Source: an uncultured Lachnospiraceae bacterium (GTDB taxonomy: Bacteria; Bacillota; Clostridia; Lachnospirales; Lachnospiraceae). From it: a DNA stretch of 33,925 nt. The notes under the pieces were generated by a model. That model was not told where the DNA came from and did not search any database. It worked only from the letters and a program-made list of their open reading frames with translations. Location: contig CAJOFN010000009.1 in assembly GCA_905233905.1 (NCBI GenBank), forward strand, positions 1 to 33,925, read 5' to 3'. Positions 1-8,550 of this stretch are shown here, one piece after another (within the stretch, counting starts at the first letter, position 1; the number at the start of each line of letters is the position of its first letter). Made by a program: the position numbers and the translations under genes.

Positions 1-2
1 TA

Positions 3-1928
3 CTATTCCATCTCTACCGTCCCCGGGGGTTTGCTGGTAAGGTCGTGGAGGACGCGGTTGATGCCGCGGACTTCGTTGATGATACGGCCGGTGGTGCTTT
101 GGAGGAGCTTCTGGGGGAGAGAGGCGGACTCCGCGGTCATGAAGTCTATGGTCTGGACCGCGCGCAGCACCACGGCGTAGTCGTAGGTGCGCTCGTCACC
201 CATTACGCCTACAGAGCGCATATTTGACAGCGCGGCAAAGTATTGATCGGGCATCCACGGCGGATTCTTCCCCTGTCGGTCTTCCCAGGCTCGGCGTATG
301 GAGTATACCCCTGCTGTCTTAAGCTGTTCATACTCTGCCTGCGTCAGTAATCCCTTATTCACAGACTCTTCTGTCACTTCTATCTCTTTTCCCTGACTCT
401 GGGTTTGAGTGTACCTCACCCCTGCTGCCTTAAGCTGTTCATACTCTGTCTGCGTCAGCAATCCCTTATTCACTGAGTCCTCGGTCACTTCTATCTCTTT
501 TCCCTGACTCTGAGATTGGGTATACCTCACCCCTGCCGCTTTAAACTGCTCGTATTCTGCCTGCGTCAGCAATCCCTTATTCACTGAGTCCTCGGTCACT
601 TCTATCTCTTTTCCATGACTCTGGGACTGGTTGCGCCATTCCTCTGCCGCCTTTGCCACTTCCTCGCGGAAGATGGCGTCGGCTTCCTGGACGATGCGGA
701 CTTTTTCCGGGGTCACTTCTCCGATTATTCTTATACCAAGTCCCGGACCGGGGAAGGGCTGGCGGTTTACAAGGTGTTCGGGGATGCCAAGCTCCCTGCC
801 CACCTTACGGACCTCATCCTTGAAGAGATCACGCAGGGGTTCGATTATTTCCTTGAAATCCACATAATCCGGCAGCCCGCCAACATTGTGGTGGGATTTG
901 ATCACGGCGGATTCGCCGCCCAGGCCGCTTTCCACAACGTCGGGGTAGATCGTGCCCTGCACTAAAAAGTTAACGGCGCCGATCTTTTTTGCCTCTTCTT
1001 CAAAAACACGGATGAATTCTTCGCCTATTATCTTGCGTTTCCTTTCCGGCTCCGTGACACCGGCAAGCTTTTCATAAAACCTGTCCCTTGCGTCCACTCT
1101 TATGAAATTAAGCTCATAGGGTCCTTCGGGTCCGAATACCTTTTCGACCTCATCGCCTTCATTCTTGCGCAAAAGCCCATGATCCACGAAAACACAGGTC
1201 AGGTTCCTGCCAACTGCCTTAGACAGCAGCACCGCAGCCACAGAGGAGTCTACTCCGCCGGAAAGGGCGCACAGGACTTTGCCGTCACCCACCTTGCCGC
1301 GGATGGAATTTATCTGCTCTCTGGCAAAGGATTCCATTACCCAGTCGCCGCTGCAGCCACAAATATCCATCACAAAATTGTGCAGAATCCTGCTGCCACA
1401 TTCCGTATGAAGAACCTCGGGATGGAACTGGATGGCGTAAAGCCTGCGGGAAGCATCCTCGGCAGCCGCTACAGGAGTGGAATCCGTATGGGCTATGGTC
1501 TTAAAGCCATCCGGAAGGGCGCTGATATAGTCAAAGTGGCTCATCCAGGTAATGGATTCTTTGGGGATGCCGTCAAAAAGCGGAGAAGCTGTGTCAAAAT
1601 ATGTATATGTCCTGCCGTATTCCCGGTCAGAGGCGCGTTCTACCTTTCCTCCCAAAACATGGGCCATAAGCTGCGCTCCATAGCACAGGCCAAGCACCGG
1701 AACCTCAGTCTCAAACCACTCCCTGCCACACGACGCGGCACCTTCTTCGTATACGCTGTTAGGTCCTCCGGTGAAGATTATCCCTGAGGGCTTCTTTGCC
1801 ATGATCTCGGAGAATGGAGTCCTGTAAGAGTAGATCTCGCAGTAAACATTGCACTCCCGGACGCGCCTTGCCACGAGCTGGTTGTACTGCCCGCCGAAAT
1901 CAACGACGATTATTTTTTCGTGAGCCAT
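3..1928 (-). CDS. guaA: GMP synthase (glutamine-hydrolysing) with a C-terminal tandem-repeat insert
   Basis: Converts XMP to GMP using ATP and glutamine, the last step of GMP synthesis in the cytoplasm. The class I glutaminase domain is at the N terminus, with nucleophile Cys82 in GLCYGAQ and His169/Glu171 in FHPEV. The ATP-pyrophosphatase loop SGGVDSS follows at about 223-229, and the C-terminal dimerisation domain ends in [10 protein letters not shown]. The start is supported by CAGGAGG a few bases upstream. The protein is 641 residues, whereas ordinary GuaA is about 510-525. The excess is an insert of roughly 125 residues between EEVAKA (about 420) and [18 protein letters not shown], made of three 37-residue repeats plus short flanks. 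All catalytic motifs and the conserved C terminus are intact and in frame, so the gene is probably functional. It is divergent from the FliD-like gene with a 90-bp gap. The enzyme call is certain; the role of the insert is unknown. Confidence 0.97.
   Translation of the reverse strand: MAHEKIIVVDFGGQYNQLVARRVRECNVYCEIYSYRTPFSEIMAKKPSGIIFTGGPNSVYEEGAASCGREWFETEVPVLGLCYGAQLMAHVLGGKVERASDREYGRTYTYFDTASPLFDGIPKESITWMSHFDYISALPDGFKTIAHTDSTPVAAAEDASRRLYAIQFHPEVLHTECGSRILHNFVMDICGCSGDWVMESFAREQINSIRGKVGDGKVLCALSGGVDSSVAAVLLSKAVGRNLTCVFVDHGLLRKNEGDEVEKVFGPEGPYELNFIRVDARDRFYEKLAGVTEPERKRKIIGEEFIRVFEEEAKKIGAVNFLVQGTIYPDVVESGLGGESAVIKSHHNVGGLPDYVDFKEIIEPLRDLFKDEVRKVGRELGIPEHLVNRQPFPGPGLGIRIIGEVTPEKVRIVQEADAIFREEVAKAAEEWRNQSQSHGKEIEVTEDSVNKGLLTQAEYEQFKAAGVRYTQSQSQGKEIEVTEDSVNKGLLTQTEYEQLKAAGVRYTQTQSQGKEIEVTEESVNKGLLTQAEYEQLKTAGVYSIRRAWEDRQGKNPPWMPDQYFAALSNMRSVGVMGDERTYDYAVVLRAVQTIDFMTAESASLPQKLLQSTTGRIINEVRGINRVLHDLTSKPPGTVEME
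310..642 (-). repeat. Three in-frame 111-bp tandem repeats inside guaA
   Basis: Three direct copies with a period of exactly 111 bp start near 310, 421 and 532 on the plus strand. Each encodes a 37-residue unit of the form [20 protein letters not shown] followed by [13 protein letters not shown] and a Gln/Ser-rich joint. The second and third copies share an uninterrupted identical stretch of about 50 bp, which suggests recent amplification. The [13 protein letters not shown] core resembles the short helical motif of SHOCT and XkdX-type phage proteins (a hydrophobic helix, Gly-[IL]-[IL]-Thr, then E-[YF]). That resemblance is by eye only. Confidence 0.95.
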
Positions 1929-2018
1929 AATTTCCTCCTGAAAAGCGGTTATATATTTGCGGCAAAATGCCGATATGTATTATGTGGATTATATATCTGG
2001 AAAGCGGGGTGTCCGTCC

Positions 2019-2534
2019 ATGTCGTCATTCTCAATAACAGCAAATCATTACCTGCGGGTAGCATATATGGGCAACACGGATCTGATGAAGAAGGCAGACC
2101 GCGAAAAAGCGTCTGAATCCAAGCTTTCAATGGCGGATTCCAAAGCGCTGCGCAAGGCTATCTCAAGGCTTGCCGATTACAAGATGGATGATGTAAAGGA
2201 TGACGATGAAACCAAAAAGACGGATTTCTTTAACACCATAAAAGCTTTTACCGACACCTACAACAACACAATCGAATCCGGAAGCAAAAGCCAGAATTCT
2301 TCAATTTCCAAGCTTACTAAGGAAATAAAGAAGGTTTCCGAAAAATATGCGGACAAGCTCTCCGATTACGGGATCACATTTGATTCCTCCGGATATATGA
2401 GCGTGAAGAACTCCGCTGTCAACAACATCTCTTCATCCAAATACAAGGACATCATCGGCAAGGATTCTGAGTATGCCAAAGAGCTTTCAGCCATCGCCAA
2501 AAAGATGTCCAAGCATATCGACCTTGCAGTTTAG
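2019..2534 (+). CDS. Small FliD-like orphan protein of unknown function
   Basis: A 171-residue hydrophilic protein, rich in Lys, Ser and Asp, with no signal peptide or membrane segment. The C-terminal half contains YADKLSDYGITFDSSGYMSV, which looks like the pattern near the C terminus of the flagellar cap protein FliD (a helix, then L-x-x-x-G-I-x-F-D-x-x-G-x). The rest is predicted mostly helical. The ORF track begins at 1920, but ATG 2019 is preferred: it follows a GGGGTG stretch at suitable spacing, and the upstream extension is unlike the rest of the protein. ATG 2067 is a second possibility. No flagellar gene is nearby. The gene ends just before a strong terminator and is probably monocistronic. 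The gene is likely real; its function is not known. Confidence 0.75.
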   Translation: MSSFSITANHYLRVAYMGNTDLMKKADREKASESKLSMADSKALRKAISRLADYKMDDVKDDDETKKTDFFNTIKAFTDTYNNTIESGSKSQNSSISKLTKEIKKVSEKYADKLSDYGITFDSSGYMSVKNSAVNNISSSKYKDIIGKDSEYAKELSAIAKKMSKHIDLAV

Positions 2535-2559
2535 CGATATTGGTTATCGTTTTCTCCTC

Positions 2560-2593
2560 AACAGGGGCTTCATCGGTGCGAAGCCCCTGTTTT
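2560..2593 (+). terminator. Rho-independent terminator after the FliD-like gene
   Basis: A perfect 12-bp stem, AACAGGGGCTTC pairing with GAAGCCCCTGTT, closes an 8-nt loop and is followed by a short T run. It lies 25 bp after the stop codon. Confidence 0.9.
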
Positions 2594-2793
2594 CATACTC
2601 ATTAACGATTATAGCAGCCAGTATACCAGACACGCGAACGCATTTATAGCTAACTCAGAAAAGTATGTCGGCAGTTATTTGCGTTCGCGAGTACATACTC
2701 ATTAACGATTATAGCAGCCAGTATACCAGACACGCGAACGCATTTATAGCTAACTCAGAAAAGTGTGTCGGCAGTTATTTGCGTTCGCGAGTA
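2594..2793. repeat. Two 100-bp tandem palindromic repeats upstream of upp
   Basis: Two direct copies (2594-2693 and 2694-2793) differ at one base (A at 2665, G at 2765). Each copy contains the inverted pair CGCGAACGCA / TGCGTTCGCG, able to form a 10-bp stem, with a smaller TAACT / AGTTA pair inside. Each copy also runs from TACTC to GAGTA, so the unit has short inverted ends. There is no coding capacity worth calling. The block lies between a terminator and the upp promoter. Confidence 0.93.
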
Positions 2794-2830
2794 TATTGTA
2801 TAATAGATTCTGATTTTGCGTCAATACATA

Positions 2831-2858
2831 TTGATTTTAAATTCTTTAATACTATAAT
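2831..2858 (+). promoter_or_regulatory. Sigma-A-type promoter for upp-trkA-trkH
   Basis: TTGATT, a 16-bp spacer and a perfect TATAAT lie in an A/T-rich stretch 38 bp before the upp start codon. A second TATAAT at 2799-2804, at the edge of the repeat block, has no good -35. Confidence 0.75.
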
Positions 2859-2896
2859 ATTAGTAATCAGTTTTAAGCATAATAAAGGAGGTCTGA

Positions 2897-3526
2897 ATGG
2901 GCGAGGTAATCTATGTAAATCACCCTTTGGTTCAGCACAAAATTTCCATACTGCGAGACAAGAATACAGGTACAAACGAGTTTCGGACACTTATCATGGA
3001 GATCGCCATGTTAGAGGGCTACGAGGCTCTTCGGGATCTTCCCACCGAGGAAGTAGAGGTGGAAACTCCCCTGATGAAGTGCAAGACACCCATGCTTTCG
3101 GGGCGCAAGATAGCGATCGTTCCGATCCTGCGCGCCGGACTTGGCATGACTGAGGGCATATTAAACTTAGTGCCTTCCGCAAAGGTGGGACACATCGGGC
3201 TCTACCGTGATCCCGTGACTCATCTTCCCCACGATTATTACTGCAAGCTGCCCTCACCTATTGAGGAGCGCATCATCCTTGTGCTTGATCCCATGCTTGC
3301 CACGGGCGGATCTGCTTCTGAAGCCATCACCTTTATCAAGCAGCATGGCGGAAAGAACATCAAGTTTATGTGCGTGGTCGCTGCTCCCGAGGGGCTGGAG
3401 AGACTGAGCCAGGATCACCCTGACATCCAGATCTACATCGGCCACATGGATGAAAAGCTCAACGACAACGCCTACATCCTGCCCGGTCTTGGCGATGCCG
3501 GAGACCGCATTTTCGGTACGGTATAA
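2897..3526 (+). CDS. upp: Uracil phosphoribosyltransferase
   Basis: Makes UMP from uracil and PRPP (pyrimidine salvage, cytosolic). The protein is 209 residues, the normal family length. Diagnostic stretches are [13 protein letters not shown], the PRPP loop [17 protein letters not shown] and the C-terminal uracil-binding part [18 protein letters not shown]. The start follows AAAGGAGG at ideal spacing. The stop codon overlaps the trkA start in TAATG, so the two are probably translationally coupled. Coupling of uracil salvage to potassium uptake is unexpected in function but clear in layout. Confidence 0.97.
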   Translation: MGEVIYVNHPLVQHKISILRDKNTGTNEFRTLIMEIAMLEGYEALRDLPTEEVEVETPLMKCKTPMLSGRKIAIVPILRAGLGMTEGILNLVPSAKVGHIGLYRDPVTHLPHDYYCKLPSPIEERIILVLDPMLATGGSASEAITFIKQHGGKNIKFMCVVAAPEGLERLSQDHPDIQIYIGHMDEKLNDNAYILPGLGDAGDRIFGTV

Positions 3527-4926
3527 TGTTTCATTTATCTCAAAAGCACATGCGCCAGAAGCCGCCGCTCAAATGCATCATTATCGGCAGCGGCAAGGTG
3601 GGTACGGCTCTGATCGACGTACTGCGCAGCGAAGGCAACGACATTACCCTTATTGACCAGGATGCGGCGGTAGTGGACGAGATCACCGGCACCTACGACA
3701 TCATGGGCATTGTCGGCAACGGGGCTTCTTTTCGCGTGCAGAAAAGCGCGGGGGTTGACGAAGCCGATCTTCTTATAGCGGTCACGGAATCTGACGAGTT
3801 AAACCTGCTGTGTGCCACTGTCGCCAAGCAGGTCGAGAACTGCGCTACCATTGCAAGGGTGCGCACTCCTGATTACAGCGTGGAGGCGGATTTCCTGCGT
3901 GATCAGCTCGGCCTTGCGATGATAATAAATCCTGAGCTTTCTTCCGCAAGAGAGATTTTAAGACTTCTTACCATTCCGGGAGCGCTGGAGGTTTCTTCCT
4001 TTGCCCACGGCGCGGCGCAGCTCATTCGTATACAGGTAAAGGCAGGATCGCCCCTTATCGGCATGACGGTATCGGATTACGCAAGATCCCACAACGACCC
4101 CATGCTCTTCTGCGCCGTTGAACGTGATAATGAAGTGCAGATCGCAAGCGGTAGTATCATGTTCCGTGAAGGGGATATCGTCGCCTTTGTCTGCCAGCAT
4201 CATTACATCGGAAATGTTATGTCCAACCTTGGAATCACCTACGGTTCGGTCAAAAACTGCATTATAGTCGGCGGCGGAAGGTGCGCGTATTATCTGGCTA
4301 CACATCTTGCCCAGGCGCACATTGCGGTCAAGGTCATAGAAAAGGACATGGAGCGGTGCAAATTCTTAAGTGAAAACATTGACAACGCCGTGATCATTCA
4401 CGGGGACGGCGCGGATGAGGCTCTCCTGAAGGAAGAAGGGCTTGAAACCGCCGATGCCTTTGTTGCCCTTACTGGAATGGACGAGGAGAACATCATCCTT
4501 ACCCTCCATGCACAGCAGGTATCCTCCGCAAAGGCTATTACCAACGTCAACCGTTTCGCCTTCAAGGAAGTGATACGCTCCCTTGACCTGGGTTCTGTTG
4601 TTTACCCGAGATACCTTACCGCGGAGGCCATTCTCGCCTATGCCAGAGCAAGAAGGGAATCTCTTGACTTCAACAACATCGCCAGCCTTTCACAGCTTTA
4701 TGACCAGCAGCTTGAATGTATTGAGTTTTATGTATCCGAAACACCAGGGCTCTGCGGCATACCCATCCGCAAGCTGCAGTTAAAGCCCGAGCTCATCATT
4801 ACCTTTATCAGCAGGCACGGTACGGTGATCTTCCCTCTGGGAGATGATACCATCGAAGCCGGCGATACCGTAATGGTGGTCACCAAACACAAAGGTTTTT
4901 CCAATATAACTGATATATTGGCATAA
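3526..4926 (+). CDS. trkA: Trk potassium uptake regulatory subunit TrkA
   Basis: The peripheral cytoplasmic NAD-binding subunit that gates the TrkH potassium channel. It has the full 466-residue layout of two RCK_N/RCK_C pairs. The first Rossmann motif is CIIIGSGKVGTALIDVL with LIDQD after it; the second, around residue 245, is CIIVGGGRCAYYLATHLA with VIEKD. A TrkA_C stretch (ISRHGTVIFPLGDDTIEAGD) ends the protein. No Shine-Dalgarno is evident before ATG 3526, consistent with coupling to upp. ATG 3550 would remove only a few non-conserved residues. It is followed 15 bp later by trkH. Confidence 0.95.
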   Translation: MFHLSQKHMRQKPPLKCIIIGSGKVGTALIDVLRSEGNDITLIDQDAAVVDEITGTYDIMGIVGNGASFRVQKSAGVDEADLLIAVTESDELNLLCATVAKQVENCATIARVRTPDYSVEADFLRDQLGLAMIINPELSSAREILRLLTIPGALEVSSFAHGAAQLIRIQVKAGSPLIGMTVSDYARSHNDPMLFCAVERDNEVQIASGSIMFREGDIVAFVCQHHYIGNVMSNLGITYGSVKNCIIVGGGRCAYYLATHLAQAHIAVKVIEKDMERCKFLSENIDNAVIIHGDGADEALLKEEGLETADAFVALTGMDEENIILTLHAQQVSSAKAITNVNRFAFKEVIRSLDLGSVVYPRYLTAEAILAYARARRESLDFNNIASLSQLYDQQLECIEFYVSETPGLCGIPIRKLQLKPELIITFISRHGTVIFPLGDDTIEAGDTVMVVTKHKGFSNITDILA

Positions 4927-4941
4927 AATGGAAATAAAATC

Positions 4942-6384
4942 ATGAACAGATCTATGATCACCTATGTTTTAGGTACAGTCTTTAAGCTTACGGGAGCCTT
5001 CTTACTGGTTCCCGTGTTGTGTTCTATAATATACCGCGAGCATGAAGGGGTGCCTTATTTGATAACGGGCATCATCTCCATTCTCATAGGCGTGATGTTC
5101 ACAATAAACAAGCCCCGGGATTCTTCCTTTTTCCTACGGGAAGGCTGCATTACCACCGCGCTTTCATGGATACTTCTCTCCATCGTGGGCGCCATCCCCT
5201 TTGTTCTTACGGGGGAGATCCCTAATCTTTTAGATGCAGTATTTGAAACGGTTTCAGGCTTTACCACCACAGGCGCTTCCATTGTTGACAACGTGGAAGC
5301 CTTAAGCCATACCGCCCTGCTCTGGCGAAGCTTTACCCACTGGATCGGGGGCATGGGAGTTCTGGTCTTTCTGCTTGCCATCATCCCTCTTACGGGCGGC
5401 GGCACCATCAACCTTATGAGGGCGGAAAGCCCGGGCCCCACCGTAGGCAAGCTTGTTCCCAAGATCACCTATACCGCGAGGATACTCTACGGCATCTATC
5501 TGTCACTTACGGTTGCCATGCTCCTCATCCTTATAATACTGAGGATGCCTTTATTTGACGCTATCTGCACTGCCTTCGGGACTGCGGGCACAGGAGGCTT
5601 TGGAATCCGTGCCGACAGCATAGGCTCTTATTCCCCTGCCATCCAGTGGGTGATAACGATATTCATGATACTGTTCGGGGTGAATTTTAACGCTTATTAT
5701 CTGATACTTTTAAGGGAATTTAAAAGGGCCTTCTCCATGGGAGAGGTCCGGGCTTATTTCCTTATTATATTAGCTGCCATCATCCTGATAACCATAAACA
5801 TCACCGGCTACTATCCCACGATCTCCGAAGCCATCCTGGCATCGTCGTTCCAGGTTGGCTCGATCATCACGACTACCGGGTTCTGTACCGCTGATTTCGG
5901 CCAGTGGCCGCCCTTATCACAGGGAATATTAGTGATGCTGATGTTCATCGGCGCCTGCGCGGGCAGCACCGGCGGCGGGATGAAGGTTTCAAGGGTCATC
6001 TTCCAGGCGAAGAGCATGCACCGTCAGGTCTTTACCTATCTGCATCCCCGTGCCGTTAATCCCATAAAGATCGACAACCAGGTAATGGATGAAGTGACCC
6101 ACAAGGGGCTCCATTCTTACTTTGCGGCTTATCTTCTGATATTTTCTCTGTCAATACTGCCGCTTCTGGCCGAAGGCTGTGATCTGGTGACCGGGTTTAC
6201 CGCTGTTGCGGCAACCTTTAATAATATAGGTCCCGGGCTGGCTGCCGTGGGACCTACTGAAAATTTCGCTGCATTGGGTGGCATATCCAAATGCGTGCTG
6301 ATATTTGATATGCTCGCGGGAAGGCTTGAGATATTCCCGCTGATCGTACTGTTCTCGCCGTATCTGTGGGTTAAGAGGCAATAA
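4942..6384 (+). CDS. trkH: Trk-type potassium transporter membrane subunit TrkH
   Basis: The pore-forming K+ uptake protein of the cytoplasmic membrane, partner of the TrkA encoded just upstream. It has 480 residues with about ten hydrophobic segments. The first pore loop is SGFTTTGASIVDNVE; later loops include FGTAGTGGFGIR, GSIITTTGFCTADFG and FNNIGPGLAAVGP, which together form the four selectivity-filter repeats. GACAGSTGGGMK is also conserved in the family. The last 14 bp overlap the end of the convergent dapB gene, and no terminator separates them. Confidence 0.95.
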   Translation: MNRSMITYVLGTVFKLTGAFLLVPVLCSIIYREHEGVPYLITGIISILIGVMFTINKPRDSSFFLREGCITTALSWILLSIVGAIPFVLTGEIPNLLDAVFETVSGFTTTGASIVDNVEALSHTALLWRSFTHWIGGMGVLVFLLAIIPLTGGGTINLMRAESPGPTVGKLVPKITYTARILYGIYLSLTVAMLLILIILRMPLFDAICTAFGTAGTGGFGIRADSIGSYSPAIQWVITIFMILFGVNFNAYYLILLREFKRAFSMGEVRAYFLIILAAIILITINITGYYPTISEAILASSFQVGSIITTTGFCTADFGQWPPLSQGILVMLMFIGACAGSTGGGMKVSRVIFQAKSMHRQVFTYLHPRAVNPIKIDNQVMDEVTHKGLHSYFAAYLLIFSLSILPLLAEGCDLVTGFTAVAATFNNIGPGLAAVGPTENFAALGGISKCVLIFDMLAGRLEIFPLIVLFSPYLWVKRQ

Positions 6385-7129
6385 CGTCCATCATGTCGTA
6401 CATGCCGGCGGGCTTGTCTGTTAAAAACTTCGCCGCGGCTATGGCGCCGTTGGCGAATACTGCCCTGGAGGTCGCCTGATGGGTGATGGTGACAGTCTCA
6501 TCAGTGCCGGCGAAGAGCACTTCATGCACTCCTACTATATTCCCTCCCCGGACCGCGGAGATGCCGATCTCCTTTTCGGGTCGCTTCTGGCGCCGCGCGC
6601 TCCTGTCGTAAACGTATTCATATCCGCCCCCTGCGCCTTCATTGGCAGCATCGGCAAGCATTATCGCCGTACCGCTCGGAGCGTCGAGCTTGCGGTTATG
6701 ATGCTTTTCCACAATCTCCATGTCAAAGCCCGCGGGAGCGAATACCCCTGCTGCCTTCTGCACCAGCGAAAGGATTGTATTGACTCCGAGGGACATATTC
6801 CCGGAACGCAGAACCGCAACCCTGCCGGAAAGCTCCTTGACCCTGTCAAGCTGTTCATCCGAAAGACCTGTAGTGCATAAGACTACGGGAAGGCTGCGCC
6901 TGTCGCAGAAAGCGATGAGCCTGTCTATCGCAGCCGCAACGGAAAAGTCTATCACGACATCGGCCGGGGTATCGCACTTGTCAATATCGGTAAAAACAGG
7001 GAAGGCATGGCTGCCGTCATCCGCTATATCGATTCCGGCAACTATCTCTATATCATTATCCGCTGACGCTGCTTCGGCTACTACCCTTCCCATGTAGCCG
7101 CCTGCGCCGTGTAATATCACCCTGATCAT
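6371..7129 (-). CDS. dapB: 4-hydroxy-tetrahydrodipicolinate reductase
   Basis: The NAD(P)H-dependent step after DapA in the diaminopimelate/lysine pathway, needed for peptidoglycan and lysine. It has 252 residues, with the N-terminal nucleotide-binding motif GAGGYMGRVV and the catalytic stretch EIVEKHHNRKLDAPSGTA. The ATG overlaps the dapA stop by 4 bp (ATGA). The 3' end overlaps trkH on the other strand by 14 bp. Confidence 0.97.
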   Translation of the reverse strand: MIRVILHGAGGYMGRVVAEAASADNDIEIVAGIDIADDGSHAFPVFTDIDKCDTPADVVIDFSVAAAIDRLIAFCDRRSLPVVLCTTGLSDEQLDRVKELSGRVAVLRSGNMSLGVNTILSLVQKAAGVFAPAGFDMEIVEKHHNRKLDAPSGTAIMLADAANEGAGGGYEYVYDRSARRQKRPEKEIGISAVRGGNIVGVHEVLFAGTDETVTITHQATSRAVFANGAIAAAKFLTDKPAGMYDMMDVIAS

Positions 7130-8025
7130 TTCAGTATGCCTAACTTGCGCATTTCCGCCGCAAGGATCTTGGTGTTCTCCTCTGTCATCTCATAGAGAGG
7201 GGGTCTTAAGGGACCGACCTCCATTCCCATAAGCTCCATGGCTTTCTTTACAGGGATAGGATTGACCTCACAGAAGAGGGCGTCAACAAGGGGAAGGAGC
7301 TTAAGCTGAAGATCCCTTGCGCCTGCGATATCCCCGTCAAAGAACATCTGGCACATATCATGGGTCTCATTGGGAGCGATATTTGCTACAACGGAGATAA
7401 CCCCGATGGCGCCGATGGACAGCAGAGGCACTACAAGCCCGTCTTCGCCTGAATACATGGCAAGCTTGCCATCGGTAAGATACATGGTCTTGGAGGCCTG
7501 TGCCATATTGCCTGTGGCTTCCTTGATGCCGATGATATTCTCCTTTTCTTTGAAGAGGGTCGCCATAGTCTCCGGCATGACATTGGTGCCGGTGCGGCTG
7601 GGTACATTATATACGATGATGGGAAGCTTAACAGAATCCGCAATCTCTGAATAATGGCGGATAAGACCTCCCTGGGTCGCTTTATTGTAATACGGGGTGA
7701 CGATGAGCAGTCCGTCCGCACCGTCCTCCTCCGCCTCTGTGGAAAGCTGGATCGCCGTCTCGGTGCTGTTGCTGCCGGTGCCGGCTATTACGGGTATCCT
7801 GCCTGCGGCGAACTTTACGGTCTGCGCTATGACATTCCTATGCTCCTCCATTGAAAGCGTTGCGCTTTCACCGGTAGTACCGCAGATTATGATGGAGTCC
7901 GTGCGGTTCTTTACATGGTAATCTACCAGCTCCTCTAACTTCTCGTAGTTGACCTCGCCATTATCATGCATTGGCGTGATAATCGCCACGCCTGAGCCGC
8001 GGAAGGTTTCATCGATCATACTCAT
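7126..8025 (-). CDS. dapA: 4-hydroxy-tetrahydrodipicolinate synthase
   Basis: Condenses pyruvate with aspartate semialdehyde, the committed step to diaminopimelate and lysine. At 299 residues it is a full-length TIM barrel with GTTGESATL, the catalytic tyrosine in IVYNVPSRTG and the Schiff-base lysine in IGIKEATGN. A GGGGGG stretch precedes the start. It lies 16 bp after the CobO-like gene and overlaps dapB by 4 bp, so all are probably on one transcript. No lysine riboswitch fits in the gap. Confidence 0.97.
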   Translation of the reverse strand: MSMIDETFRGSGVAIITPMHDNGEVNYEKLEELVDYHVKNRTDSIIICGTTGESATLSMEEHRNVIAQTVKFAAGRIPVIAGTGSNSTETAIQLSTEAEEDGADGLLIVTPYYNKATQGGLIRHYSEIADSVKLPIIVYNVPSRTGTNVMPETMATLFKEKENIIGIKEATGNMAQASKTMYLTDGKLAMYSGEDGLVVPLLSIGAIGVISVVANIAPNETHDMCQMFFDGDIAGARDLQLKLLPLVDALFCEVNPIPVKKAMELMGMEVGPLRPPLYEMTEENTKILAAEMRKLGILK

Positions 8026-8041
8026 GGTTAATCCCCCCTTA

Positions 8042-8521
8042 CTACTTCTCTCTGTTTATATTTAGAACATTGTCCGCAATGCCGCGGATGCTTTCCGGCA
8101 GCTTCCTTCCCGTCAGGATAACGGAGGTTGAGCTGCTGCGCTGGGATAAGATATTGACTAATTCCGCCTCATCGAACATGCCTTCATTGACTGCGCCGAG
8201 TACCTCGTCTAATACAAGAAGGTCACATTCTCCGGTTGCAAGAACCTTGCGGGCGAAATTGATCCCGTTCTGGATGTTCTTCTTTTCTTCTTCGCGCTCC
8301 TCCTCGTTCATATTGTCAAAAGCTGAAGGGGATTTCTCGAAACGAAAGAATTTCATCTCCGGCTCAAACCTGTCGGAAAAGCTTGTATTGATCTGTTCTT
8401 TAAGAAAGGGGATCACATAAACTGTGCCCCCTCTTCCGGCAAGACGAAGCGCATGCCCCAACGCGGCGGCAGTTTTGCCCTCACCATTGCCGTAATATAC
8501 TTGAAGCATACCCTGATCCAT
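8042..8521 (-). CDS. CobO/BtuR-type ATP:corrinoid adenosyltransferase-like protein
   Basis: The family attaches the adenosyl group of ATP to corrinoids. The protein is about 159 residues, with P-loop YYGNGEGKTAAALGHALR at the N terminus, the FLK(E) segment PFLKEQINTSFSD, and LLVLDEVLGAVNEG as Walker B, the usual CobO/BtuR layout. The track starts at a GTG (8560) that overlaps the upstream gene. ATG 8521 is chosen because AGAGGA lies at proper spacing and the next residues lead straight into the P-loop. No other cobalamin gene is present in the window, so it may act in corrinoid salvage or have a different nucleotide-dependent role. Confidence 0.85.
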   Translation of the reverse strand: MDQGMLQVYYGNGEGKTAAALGHALRLAGRGGTVYVIPFLKEQINTSFSDRFEPEMKFFRFEKSPSAFDNMNEEEREEEKKNIQNGINFARKVLATGECDLLVLDEVLGAVNEGMFDEAELVNILSQRSSSTSVILTGRKLPESIRGIADNVLNINREK

Positions 8522-8550
8522 ACTGTTATCCTCTTGGCCGTAAGAAAAAC

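Noticed and set aside
310-642. Possible CRISPR array
   Set aside because: The copies are contiguous, 111 bp long, with no spacers, and are in frame with GuaA.
1179-1787. 202-residue plus-strand ORF
   Set aside because: Antisense to the conserved GuaA domains.
2594-2793. Possible integron attC sites
   Set aside because: The inner right-hand box reads GTTATTT and not GTTRRRY, and no integrase or cassette gene is nearby.
2665-3153. 162-residue plus-strand ORF across the repeats and into upp
   Set aside because: It runs through the palindromic repeats and a shifted frame of upp; upp has a clear start and product.
8026-8041. Lysine or cobalamin riboswitch before dapA or the CobO-like gene
   Set aside because: The gaps are only 16 and 29 bp, far too short for either class.
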